Of a stretch of 64,000 nt of DNA, positions 1-10,571 are shown in pieces. The stretch is from contig JAJOHG010000069.1 in the NCBI GenBank assembly GCA_021029095.1, positions 78,485 through 142,484 on the forward strand, in the 5' to 3' direction. The notes beneath the pieces were generated by a model, which was given only the letters and a program-made list of their open reading frames with translations, was not told where the DNA came from and made no database searches. The position numbers and the translations under genes were made by a program. The DNA comes from Phellopilus nigrolimitatus (taxonomy: Eukaryota; Basidiomycota; Agaricomycetes; Hymenochaetales; Hymenochaetaceae). Every line of letters begins with the position of its first letter. Position 1 is the stretch's first letter.

Positions 1-3000
1 CGTGCCCGCGCTCGCGCGGCGGCGGCGGCGGCGGCGGCGGCCATGCGGCACGCGAGGGATGCGGCGCGTATGCGGGGTGTGCGTGTGTGTACGGCGGGGA
101 GTGCGGGAACGAGTGCGACGCGTGCAGCGCGTGCGCGCGCGGGTGGCCGTGACCCTGGCCCGGGGAGTACTGCAGCTGTTGCAGCTGCTGTTGCTGGTGC
201 TGCTGGTGCTGGTGCTGTTGATGCTGGTGCTGCTGGTGCTGCTGCTGATACAAATGGGACTGCGCCGCGGCATGCGGGAGCGCGCGTGCGCCGTCGTAGG
301 TGCCGTGCCGCTCGCGCGGGGGCGGGTACGCGTGGCCGAACGCCGGGGGCGACAGATGCGGCGGCGGCGGCGGGTACGCGTGCGCGGGGTACGCCCCCGC
401 CGCCGCCGCGGCGGCGCGCTCGCGCTCCATCCTGTCCATCCTGTCCATACGCTCGAAGCGCTCCGCGCGGCCCATCCTCTCCATCCGCTCCACCTCGCCG
501 GGGTGCGCGTACGCGCCCTGCGCATACTCCTCGAACCTCGGCTGCGCGCGGTACGCGCTCGGACCCGGGTGCTGCTGCTGCTGCAGCTGCATCGGCTGGG
601 GCGGCGGCGGGAACGCGAACTCGTCGCCCCGCAGGCGGAGGCGCTCGCGCTCGTAGCCCGGCGCGGGGCCCGGCGCGAAGTGGTGGCGCGGCGCTCCCCC
701 CGGCGCGTGGAGGCCGAGGGGCGCTCCCTGCGGCGCGCCGGGGGGCACCGCGGGGCCCGCGTGGTTGCGGTAGTGCCGGCGCATGTTGCTCGACACGTTG
801 AACTGGCGGCCGCAGCCGGGGTACGGGCACTCGAACGCTGTTGGGTGCGGAGCGGGGGCGCGCGAGGGGGGCAGCGGTGTCGTGGTCGTTTTGGGGCCAG
901 TGTCAGGGTCCGTGTGCATGCGTCGTTGGGTGTATTTGTGTATTTCGGTATTTTGCATTTGTTTGTTTTTTGATGAGGCCAATATGGGCCAGGTGGGGTG
1001 GAGCGGATAAGTGGCGTTGGGCCGCGGACGGCGGGGCGTGCGTTAAATGAAGCACGGAGGTGCGCAAAGTGGATATGTGAGTGGGATATACATAGGCAGG
1101 CGCGCGCGGCCAAACGCAGCCCGGACGTCGCGAGGGCGCATGGGGATACACAGCGCATTGCATATGCATCAGTCGCGTTGACGACAGTAGCACCAGCGCC
1201 AGATCAAGGTAGAAGTTTGCACATCGGCCGCCAATTCGAAAATTAGCGCGCGAGGCGTGGCGCCCGGGACGTCGCCAGCAGTATGGTATGGTGCATGTGT
1301 GAGGTTAGCGCGCCGGGGCAGGCCGAAGGAGGGTGCGCCAGCGGCGGTATGCACAGAAGCGGCGTTAGCGCGGCGGGTAGCGGCGGGCGAGGACGAGCAG
1401 CACAGCGTGCGGGCACGAGGCGGGGCCGTGCAGAGCCGCGCGCGGTATATAAGCGCATCCGATCCAATCATGCATCAGGAACAAGGTAGGAGGGCGTCCC
1501 GCGCGTCACGTCGACGAGAAGAGAGCCCAAGCACGAGCACACGCACGGAGATCCGCCCGACGGCAACGGCGCCAACGCCACGTCAGTGCATCGGAGAATA
1601 TTCCGGAGCCAGGGGCGGGGGCCGCGTCCCAAAAACAACACAAAAAGCAAAAGGCAAAACAACGTGCGGGAGGGATGCAAAGCAAGGCCAGGACCAGGAC
1701 CAGGACGAGCCCGAACAGTCCGTCCCGTCGACACGGGGGGAGCCGCGGCGCCGCGCACAGTCGAAAGGTCGTTTTTTCGGATTTGGAAGAGCGAGTAGGC
1801 AGTCGCCGGTGAGCGCGCGAGTGTGCGTCCGCCGTACCGAGTGATCGCACCGGATTTGCATGAAATAGAGTCCACCGGGCCATCAGGACCAGACCACCAG
1901 GCACCCGCCGAGTCCAGGATCGAGTATCGAGTGTCGTTCCGCGAGTATCGTTCCGTATTCGCGTTCGCATTCGCAAACACAAGAACAAAGCATGTAAAGA
2001 AAAGAAAAAAATCACATATCCAGTCAGTGCTCCGTTGTTTCTCTTTCTGTGAGAGGGGGTGGGGGGAGAGGGGGTAGGGTGGACAAAGACGAAGAACGAA
2101 GAACGAAAAAAAAGTGGCAAAAAGCACTTTTTTTGTTTTTGAAAGAAGTGAAACGAAGTAAGAAAAAAAGATGTCCCCCCTCCCCTCCAAAACAAAAGTA
2201 ATAAACACGCACGCTTCGCCCCCGTATGCGTATTGAGGTGTATCTTGAGGCTGCTCGGGCGGTTGAAGCGCTTCCGGCAGTGCGCGCACGTGTGCCGCTT
2301 GCCGTCCTTGCCGTCCCCTTCTCCTTCTCCCGCCTCTCCTGCCTCGAGTTCGCCGAGTTCGCCTTCTCCGTCGCCGAGTTCGCCTATCTCGCCATCTGCA
2401 AGTTCGCCAGCCTCGCCTTCGCGGAGCGAGACAGAACCGGGTCCTCCTCCTCCTTCTCCTTCGTTCTCGCCGGAGCCCGCGCGCCGCTTATCCGCATCCG
2501 CATCCGCGCCCGCGCCGTGCGACTCCACAGACGTCGGCGCCGTGCCGCCCTCCTCCCCATCCATATCCCCATCCTCCTCCCCATCCTCATCATCATCCAG
2601 CTCGTCCTCCTCCTCCTCTTCCTCCTCCTCCTCCTCCTCCTCCTCTTGTTGTTGTTGCCGTCGCCCGCGCGCCCGCGCAACATCGACGTCCATCGCCTCG
2701 CCCTCGCCCTCTTCTTCCTTCTTCATCGTCGACACTGAAGACATCGACGCAGGAGGGAGCGCGAGCGAGAGGTGCAGCAGGCCCTCCGCCGCCGCCGCGG
2801 TGCTCGTGCTGCTCGTGCTGCTCGCGCCGCGCCGGTGCCCCGGCCCACCGTGCGTCCCGGGGCGGCGCGCGAAACTCGATCCCGCGCCTGCGCTCGATCC
2901 CGAGACAGACGCGGACCCGGAGCTAGACGCAGAGGCAGAAGCGAGCGGGGGCGCGTACGACGCGGCCAGCGCGGGGAGGCCCGGCGGCGCGCGGGCCCTG

Positions 3001-4064
3001 GGCGAGGGCCCCGGCGCGGAGAGGCCGAGGCCGAGGCAGGCGCGCGCGTTGAGCGAGGCGAGGGAGGCGGGGGGCGAGTGTTGTGCGTATGACGTGTGTG
3101 GGTGTGTATGTGGGTGGGAATACGAGTGCGAGTGTGGGCGCGAGTGGGAGAGCGACTGCTGCTGCTCGAAGAGGTGGTCTGCGCGCGCGAAAAGAAAATA
3201 AACGTCAGCACATGTGACAGCTCGTAAACCCACAACGGAAGAAAGAAAGAAAGAAAGGAAAGAAAGAAAGAAAGAAAAAAGATGGAAATCGGATGGGATG
3301 TTGTGTATGAGAAGAGGAGCGTAGTTTGCGGTGTGTCGCACGCTGCCTGGCAACGCGCGCGCGCGCGCTGCCACCCGCCAACCGCCAACAGGCGGCTGTG
3401 TGTCCTGACGACAGAGATGCAGATGCAGATGGAGACGCAGATGCACGGTTACGCAGTTACGCGGCGCAGATGCGCAGAGATGCAGCGCAGCGCATCGAGA
3501 CTGCGCGCTGTGCACACGCCGGGGGAGGGTACTCGCGCACCCAGCATCCAGTACGCAGCGCCCAGCACGCAGCGCCCAGTATCCAGCATCCAGCGGGCGT
3601 GTGTCCCAGACACACCGCACACACCACACACACGAAAACGGGGACGCAGCACAGCAGAGAAAGGAGGGAGGGAACAGGCAAGAAAGGAACGGGAACGTAC
3701 CGGGGAAGAGGTCCCTGATGCCCGGGAGCGCAGTCGCCGTCGCGGGCGGCGGTGCTGCCGCGCCCGCTGTATGTGCGCCCGCAGCCGCAGCCGCAGGCGC
3801 TCGCATCCCCGTCCCTGCCGCCAAGCCGTCCGAGCCGCGCGCGCCGGCCTCTCCGTCCCCAACGGAGCCCGTGGGCGCTGGTGCGGGCGCGGGCGCCGGT
3901 GACGGCCGGCGCTGGGGAGGCGAAGACGACGACGAAGTTGAGGTGGGCGGTAGCGGTGTTGAGATGGGTGATGATAGCGGTGTGAGCGCAGGTAGTGCTG
4001 GCGGCGGCGGATAGGCGGCGGCGGCAAGGGGCGCGCGCGGGGATGGCGACGTCGTCGTCGTCAT
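1..4064 (-). CDS. C2H2 zinc-finger protein, two fingers (3' end beyond the window)
   Basis: Likely nuclear DNA-binding transcription factor. Exons on the minus strand: 4064-3701, 3178-2213, 837-<1; the phases agree (G|AC and C|CG codons). The N-terminal part is rich in Pro, Ser and Ala. It is followed by the short motif GIRDLFPDHLF, reconstituted across intron 1, then a Gln/Glu-rich acidic stretch. Finger 1 (HTCAHCRKRFNRPSSLKIH) ends exon 2 and finger 2 (FECPYPGCGRQFNVSSNMRR) opens exon 3, joined by a TGAKPF linker. The remaining C-terminal part is rich in Gln, His and Pro and has no stop before the edge. From memory, basidiomycete homologues carry the same adjacent finger pair. The introns are 522 and 1375 nt, very long for this genome. 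The start at 4064 is the Met nearest the conserved part; an upstream exon cannot be excluded. The specific target is unknown. Confidence 0.8.
3238..3278. repeat. GAAA microsatellite in intron 1 of the zinc-finger gene
   Basis: A run of GAAA units on the plus strand, interrupted once by GGAAA. On the transcribed strand it is a TTTC tract between the donor at 3700 and the acceptor at 3179, so it may serve as part of a long polypyrimidine tract. Confidence 0.75.
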
Positions 4065-5690
4065 GGGGAGTGTTATCGGCGACGTGTTCGGGTTCGTCTT
4101 CGCCGGCTCGCGGTCGTGGTCGTGTGCGCAGTCGCGGTCGCGGTGGTGGTCGTGGTGCTGGCGGGTGGTGGTCGTGGTGGTCGTGGTTGGTCTGAGGTGC
4201 TGGCGGTGATCAAGATGTGTGAGAGCCCGCTCGCTGGCGAAACGAAACAGGGGGTGTGTGCGTGTGCGTGCGTCGTATTTCCCAGAAAAGATATCCCGCA
4301 AGAAAAACGAACCAAAATCAAAAATCAAAAATTCGAAAAACAAAAGATCAAAAGTAAAAGCAAAAAGCAAAAAGGGAAAGTAAAATGAGAAGGGAAGAAG
4401 GGTGGGGGATGTCAAGGCGAGCTCGAGCGGGAAAAGAAAAGGGCCAAGTGAGTTCGTCGGGTTGGGAGGTATAAATACATATAGGGGAGGCGATGAAGTC
4501 ATCAGCCCACGCGCAGCCGTCCGTCAGTTCGAGATCGGCGTCTGCCCCCCTTGGCCTCGTCTCGCCCTGGCCCCGGACACCCCGCATCACGTCATCATAT
4601 CCCATCCCTCATCAAAACCCACCTCGCGACGATCGCCGCACATAAAGTATAAATAAACACGCGCCCTCCGTCTCCCACGGCCGATTTGCATCCCCCCCCC
4701 GCTAGAAGCGCCCAGCGATCCCCTTTCTGCCCTCGCGCCCGCTATTTTATTTTAATTTCGTTATTTCGAATTCGGCGCTCGCTCTGGTGCCCGGGCATCA
4801 CTCGCTCCAATAAACAACGCACCTGTTTCCACGCCCGTCCGCCGCGCCTCTTTCCCCATACTCCCTCACACACACACACACGCATATATACTTATACACC
4901 GCCCGCCCGCGCTCAATATGTACGAACGCAACGCCCGTCCGGGGAACACAGACCTAACCCTCAAACACATACATATATTTATATATATAATATATACAGC
5001 CCCCACTACTGCTACGCCTGCGCGCGGTCTGCGCCGCCACCGCTCCCTCTCTCTTTCCCGCAGTCCCCATCCCACCTACCCCCCGCTTACGCCCAGCCGC
5101 GCCCCACCTATCGCCCAGCCCGCTATCCGCGCCAGCACACACACACACAGACACCTATCTCCGCGCACCGCTCCCACCGCGCGCGCGCCGTACCAGGCTC
5201 CTGCGCTGCCCAACTCGGACACGCGTGCGTCCGCGGTCGCCGGCCCCTCGCCCTATACCCCCAACTGCCGCGTCGCAGCACAGCGCAGCACGGGCAACCC
5301 GACCCAACCCGTTTCTGCGCCCGGCGATCCGCCGATCAGGCTCAGGCTCAGGCTCGCGCTCAGGCTCAGGGCCAAATCAAGCCCCGGTCCCGGACCCGCG
5401 TCGCCCGGCACCGGCCCAGGGGCCCAGGCCCGCCGATCAACCCGCTCCATCCCGAGGCGCGCGCGCGCCAGACAGCCGGCACTGGGCTGCGCTGTTGAAG
5501 TTGGCGGCGCGCGCCTATGCGTGTGTGTGTGCCTTACAGCACACCCGCGCCTTCGCATCTGGCAGATATCCACCAGGGCACGCGCCGGGCGGGTTCTTCA
5601 AAAGCGGCGGCGGATTCTCACACAGACAACGCTGGACTCGCTGCTGCTAGTGTTAGCGCGCCGCTAAGAACAGAATGAAAAATCGGGGAT
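4065..5690. other. Low-complexity, GC- and CA-rich intergenic stretch
   Basis: No gene was recognised. It holds a TATAAATA-like box near 4470, CA and TA dinucleotide runs between 4867 and 5000, and long open frames made only of Pro, Arg, Ala, Ser and Thr from biased composition. It probably contains the promoter and 5' leader of the zinc-finger gene. Confidence 0.5.
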
Positions 5691-6590
5691 TGCGAGAGAC
5701 GATGTTTCGACGACGGGGCGCGCCCGCCCTCCGTTCTTGGCGTGCTCGCGGGTTAGTCGGGGTCCACTGACGAATGATCTGCTCGAAGGTGGGCAGCACA
5801 TGCGCACCCCGCCCAGAGCAGACGCGGGCGAAACACGGATGGGAAAAAGCGCGTAGACGGGAGCTCATCTGGAGATACGCACAGGCTGCCGCACGTGTCT
5901 GCGCGAAGACACGCGCCTCGATGCCGGTGCCGGCCAGCGGGAACGGGCCGATGAGGGAGGGGGCGAGTACTAATAGCTATGAGCGTGGGGATCCGCCGGG
6001 GGTCTCCTCCGTGCGGGCCTTCTTGGCATTCGTATCCAGTATGCCTGGCCTGCGCGGCTGGCTCGCGCGGGCCTTCCTTCGGCTGGTGAACATGTTTCCT
6101 CTTTTCCGACTTGCCCGTCCAGCAGACCGACCCACAGCATCTCAGCCGTCCGCGCGCCGGGCTGAACTTGAACGGGGCCGGCTGGCCGGCCGCAACACCA
6201 GAGGGTGCGTGATTTCGCTCGAGACCGCAGCACTTCAGTGCCCGTCTTTGTGCGCGGTTTTCTCTCTTCTTGCTGGCGACACGGTGTCGAGCGCTCTTCT
6301 CGGGCGCGAACAGGAAGAAAAAAATGCGGGCTCCGATCACGCGAAGGCGGGCGCGCGGTGTCGCTGGCGGGCACGTATACGTACGTACATCCTCAAATCA
6401 GACGCCCGCTTTTCCTCTCTGAAACAATCGACATCTTTTCGTTCCTCCGGCGCGTGCTCGCCCATTCCCGGCAGCGCTTCAAGCCTGAAAACGGAGCGAA
6501 TCTGGATCGCTCGCGCGCGCAAGCTCAGTTGTCCCTGACCGCTGATCGAAAACATTTCTGAACTGGCCGGCGTGTAGCAAGACGCTTGTG
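5690..6590. repeat. Array flank block, copy 0
   Basis: Diverged repeat. It shares clear stretches with 8930-10010 and, for its second half, with 17340-17600. Markers are the segment around 5760 (also near 8985), the stretch around 6070-6175 with CCAGCAGACC (also near 9510 and 17450), and a segment near 6330 with AGGAAGAAAAAAATG (also near 9717). This copy has visibly higher GC than the one at 17 kb. No convincing coding exon was seen. Confidence 0.65.
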
Positions 6591-6603
6591 GGATCGCTGC
6601 ATT

Positions 6604-7207
6604 TTATTGCACCACATTACGCGCGCTACGCTCATACGCAGTTCTATCATACCGCATATCTACGCAGCCCGTATCTAAATATATCTCCCCATAATGCCCA
6701 GAAACTGCGACACTTGCGGGTTGTCCTGATTGGCTACGGGTGGAGCACAGGCCGGGGGAGGGGGGCTTTTTCAGCTCACCCTCCTCGACTCTCTCTCTTT
6801 GTCGTGGAATACCTCGTGACTGGCGTCTTCCCGCAGAAGCTGGATCTGCAGTTCGAGACACGCGTGCGCGAAAGTTCTTCCCGATCGCCGCCATCTGTGT
6901 CGGGTGTTTGCGCCATTGTGTAGCACCCGCTGTTGCGCAGGCACAGTACGCGAGCAGATAAGTACCGGGAACAGCATGCGAAAAGAAAACGAATGCGCAC
7001 TGAGCGATATCCGCACTCCTTCGTTATATCTATCCGATCTGATTCTGAGCGTGCTCGCGTCTGCCTCTACAAGCTGGCTCTTCAATTCTGGCACACACAC
7101 GCACACCCATAAGCGCGATAGCAGGAGTGTCAGTGCGGGGCCGTCCGCTCAATCGCAGGTGAGCGAGCGAGCTCACCCCTGCAAAGCTCGGTATATCTCT
7201 TGTTCAT
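6604..7207 (-). pseudogene. Array gene family, copy A (frameshifted)
   Basis: Homologous to the genes at 15948-16437 and 17974-19384. Exon 1 (7207-7177) ends in ELCR. The intron starts GTGAGC and ends CCAG, followed by exon 2 (7087-7001) beginning ELKSQLVEADAS and ending GVRISL. Exon 3 opens with ATQWRK, matching ATKW/ATEW of the other copies. The conserved continuation (HACLELQIQLL, matching DACLEMRIELL of the 16-kb copy) is in another frame, so an indel separates the two parts near 6880. Splice sites and exon sizes are preserved, which shows descent from a spliced gene. Function unknown; probably dead. Confidence 0.6.
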
Positions 7208-7289
7208 GTCCTCCTTTTCTTTCAATATGGCGGGCTTGCTTATTTCCTTGTGCGGAAATGCGATGTCGATAGAGCGCTCGCACACGTCC

Positions 7290-8080
7290 GGCCTGTCTTA
7301 AGTATGCAGGCGTGATCCCCTTTGTCCAAGAACAAAACAACGCAAAAGCAAGCAACTTTGCTTCCACAATCCGACCTTCCGTGGTACGTCAGGAGAGCAT
7401 CGGATCCCCTTACGGTTACTACCGGACGAGCTTCCTGGCAACATGGATACCCAGATGACTTATTCAGGCCCACCGGGACGACGTCCCCCGAGTCGCTACA
7501 AAGGGCAATTTGCAGTGTGGCGGAGGACACAATCTACGCAGGCAAAGGCCCCCTTCCGGAAGCCGTCCAATGTGGCTGGCCCTGTTTGTGGCTCGACAAC
7601 CGGAGGGACTGGGCAGACAGAAAGGGCCGCAGCGCGCTATTGCAGCTGGAGCAAGCATTACGGAACTTTGCTGCGCAGGGGGAAGAGCAGCAAACCCGGT
7701 TCCAGAAGCAGTTCGCACTTGATCCTGTTCTTGTGGTTGCACCCACAGCCATTGGGGGTTGTCTCTACTAGACTTAAAGGCCGACGTTGAAGCTGCGCAG
7801 AGACAAGAGATTAGTTATTGAGTAGTGTCATACGCCCCAGCGGTGGGATACTGAAGGGTCATCAGGATGAGAACTCGATTACAAACTCAACAGAAAGCCT
7901 TCGTATAGAACTGGCGCCAGCAACGAGCTACGGCATTCATTCTTGCGTTGTCCCAGGTGACTAAGGAGCAATTGCTGCCTTGCAGCTTTGTAGATTTTTC
8001 TGGAGTGAATAGGCCCAGCATGCGTCAACTGTCCTAGCTGACGCTTGTCAATATTTACCGAACTCCGACCAGACAATAAA
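7290..8080. repeat. Array unit, conserved upstream block of copy A
   Basis: This block matches 16536-17015 and 19420-20140, starting at a shared TCTTAAGTA-type box. On the plus strand it has an open frame whose middle (LLQLEQALRNFAAQ, 7638-7679) also occurs at 16874-16915 with largely synonymous third-position changes around it. It could be the promoter of the minus-strand family or a decayed divergent exon. Copy D has a deletion across this part. Confidence 0.55.
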
Positions 8081-8510
8081 TCGGAACCTATTCATGTTTT
8101 TAAAGATAGTCATGTGCACCGATCCAGCGCGTTAATGCCTATCCGGACGATCATCCTTCACGTCGACAGTTGCCACTCAGTCACTGAAGACAGAGGGCAT
8201 TGATAAACGTCAGCACGAATAGGGCAGACTCAGAAGGGCCTGCAAGCTGCAGCCACATACATACGTCGCCCTCTTCTATCCCCGAAGCACGGCATTGTCT
8301 CGGATCTAGTTGGTCCGATGGTAACAGATGCGCCCACCGCGCGGGAGAAACGCGTGTGGAAATGCATACATGGGATACCATCTGTTGACCGTTTAACGTG
8401 AATGCGTGCCCCGATCCCGGCGCCAAGCAGCAGAAATGTGCATGGCGCAAGTCGTCAGAGGCTGGAAATGAAACCCCGTCTACGCAAATATAAAGTTATG
8501 AAATATTTCA
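8080..8510. repeat. Array flank block, copy 1 (short)
   Basis: Begins with a stretch around CATGTTTTTAAAGATAG, shared with 17025 (CATGTTTTTGAAGGTAG), then ATCCGGACGATCATCCTTCA, shared with 9060 and 17075, and a TGCAGCCACA segment shared with 9195. It breaks off near 8450. No gene seen. Confidence 0.6.
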
Positions 8511-8929
8511 TTCATGGGCAGGAATAAGGATGCCATATCGACACGGCCGGGGCATGTTATGGAGATGACGTTGTGCTCGTGGTTCCAGCGAGCCCGTTCT
8601 GAAATGCAGTTTGTTATAGTCGATCCGCAGCTTTGTCGCACGCGCTGGTCCTTGCCGATACGTTTTTCGACGCCGTCCCGGAAGCCTAGGCAGAGCCCGG
8701 GGGCCATGCGCCCGCTGCACCTGCGATTGCAAATTCGCCAGCTAGCCAGCGCAAATCGAGCAGCGCGCTGAAACCCGATGCGCATGGGGGGTTTTCAAAG
8801 TCGGCCATGCGGCGAGATGATTCCCGGCCACCCTCGAATTTGGACGGACACGGTGTGCCTGCAGCCAGGCCTAGCTAGTGCTGAGGGCAAAGCGCGGATC
8901 GGGGGCTTACGAGACGAGACGGGACGACA
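8511..8929. other. Unassigned segment between flank copies
   Basis: No similarity to the other array blocks was noticed and no coding exon could be supported. Moderately GC-rich. Confidence 0.4.
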
Positions 8930-10067
8930 ACGAGGCAGTCGAGCCCCTATCGAGTTTCTCTCCATTCTCGCGGGGTTCCTCGGGGTCCGCCAATGAATGA
9001 TCTGCGAGAATAAAGCCGAAGGGTAGGGCATGCGCACGCGTGTCCCAGAGAGCTATAATGCCAATCCGGACGATCATCTCTCATATCGACGGGCGCAAAT
9101 TGCGTCACCGAGCGCAGCACATTTCCTCGATTTTGGCGTCCATACTCGCCAGCGCAGAGAGGGCACGGTTAGACCTGGAAAGGCCTGCAGGCTGCAGCCA
9201 CACACACATACGTCACCGTCCTTCTTCCCCCGAGTATCATCCCGGATCTAGTCCGCTGGTAACAGACGTTTGCGGACTCGCGGGAGAAACGGGTGGGGAG
9301 ATGTATACATGGGAGATCATTTGAGGTCATCTGCAGATCATCTGTGTGAAAATGCGTGCCTCGATGTCGATGCCGGCCAGCAGAAAACAGGCCGATAGGG
9401 GTAGAATGCTACAAGCGTGAGTCCGCCGAGAGTTCTCGCGCGGGCCTTCTTGGGTCCGTATTCAGTTTGCCTAGACTACGCAATAAGCTCGAACAAGCCC
9501 TCCTTCGGCGGGTGAATACGTTTCCTCATTCTACTTACTGTCCAGCAGACCCACAGCATTTCAATTGTCCACGCGCCAAGCTGAGCTTGTAAGGGCCGGC
9601 CGCAACTCTAAAGAGTAAGTAATTTCGTTAGGTACCACAGCATTCGAAACCGCTGTTTTGATCGTTTTGCTCCTTTGTTGTTGGCAACGCGACATCGAGA
9701 GTTCTCGGATGCACGCAGGAAGAAGAAAAAATGAGTGCCGATCACACGAAGGGGGACGCGCCGCGGCACGTCACACGTGGTCACTGGCGAGCACGTACAT
9801 CCACAAATACGACGTCGCTTTTCTCTGAAACAGCTCGTCTTCGTTCCTATGACGTGCTCGACCATTTCTGGTGGAGATTCGAGCCGGAAAAATTGTGCGA
9901 ACCTGAACCGCGTAAGTTCAGCGTTCCTGAACGCCGATCGACATTTCGCCTGGTTAACTTATGTAGCAAGACTTGTGCGACCGCTGCATTGTATTGCGCC
10001 ACTACACGTACACACGGCCGGCCTCATACGCAATAAAATCCTATACTGCCTGTCTAGTCTGCACTTA
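8930..10067. repeat. Array flank block, copy 2
   Basis: It parallels copy 0 from the GGGGTCCGCCAATGAATGAT segment at 8980 to the GGAAGAAGAAAAAATGAG segment at 9718, and also contains the ATCCGGACGATCATC block. It ends in a segment near 9980-10060 that resembles the 3' side of the family genes near 6590 and 15790. No copy of the gene itself lies here, so a gene unit was probably lost or replaced. Confidence 0.6.
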
Positions 10068-10175
10068 CAGCTATTTGCAAAAATGATGGCAGTTGCCGCG
10101 GGTCAGAATGAAATGAAAGAGTTCACGACTTAGTGAGATTTCGACGCGGCGAGCGTGGGAACACGCGTGGACGTC
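10068..10175 (+). repeat. Left arm of an inverted repeat (partner 15673-15755)
   Basis: The sequence from CTATTTGCAAAAATG through GTCAGAATGAAATGAAAG and GGAACACGCGTGGACGTCGT recurs in reverse complement at 15673-15755, with about 30 bp extra in this arm. The two arms bracket the copia insertion and its immediate surroundings. Confidence 0.75.
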
Positions 10176-10176
10176 G

Positions 10177-10208
10177 TACAGCCCCTTGCCAAAAGTTTAT
10201 CCCGCCCC
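10177..10208 (+). mobile_element. Single Tc1-type terminal sequence
   Basis: The sequence CAGCCCCTTGCCAAAAGTTT resembles the terminal inverted repeat of the Tc1 element at 32317 (CAGTCACATGCCAAAAGTTT). It follows TA. No matching right end or transposase was found nearby, so this is a remnant. Confidence 0.5.
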
Positions 10209-10312
10209 CCGTCTTTAATGTAATCTTGACATTATTCTATCAAATTATCCGCTGTCCTCCAGAAAAATCTTACCTACGTTATACATGATAAGTAACATCT
10301 GTGCAAATTTTG

Positions 10313-10564
10313 TAATAGAAATCCACAAAGGTATTTCTTATGTAAAGCGGCAGCGCAGAGAGATCACACAGATCAGAGGCTTCAGAGTACTTGTATATTC
10401 GTACAGGAGTAGCTGCCCTTATATACCCAAGGTCTACATGATCAATAAGCAAAAGAGATGTCGCAATAATGATGCGATACAGTGCTGAGCGAGCAACATG
10501 AGTAAGACAATAGAAACTGACTAAGAGACCGTAAGTGACCATGAGTAATACTAATTATCTAATA
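10313..10564 (-). repeat. copia 3' LTR
   Basis: 252 bp, apparently identical to 15164-15415. Preceded on the coding strand by a purine tract (GAGGAGGAG, 10565-10573), the likely polypurine primer site. Confidence 0.93.
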
Positions 10565-10571
10565 CTCCTCC

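Noticed and set aside
2233..3201. 322-codon plus-strand frame with a Ser run
   Set aside because: Shadow of the acidic and Gln-rich coding exon of the zinc-finger gene on the other strand.
3238..5010. CRISPR-like regular repeats
   Set aside because: Only simple microsatellites and CA/TA runs; the genome is eukaryotic.
4686..5667. Two long plus-strand open frames (270 and 249 codons)
   Set aside because: They overlap in different frames, consist almost only of Pro, Arg, Ala, Ser and Thr and arise from GC-rich low-complexity sequence; no motif or splice context.
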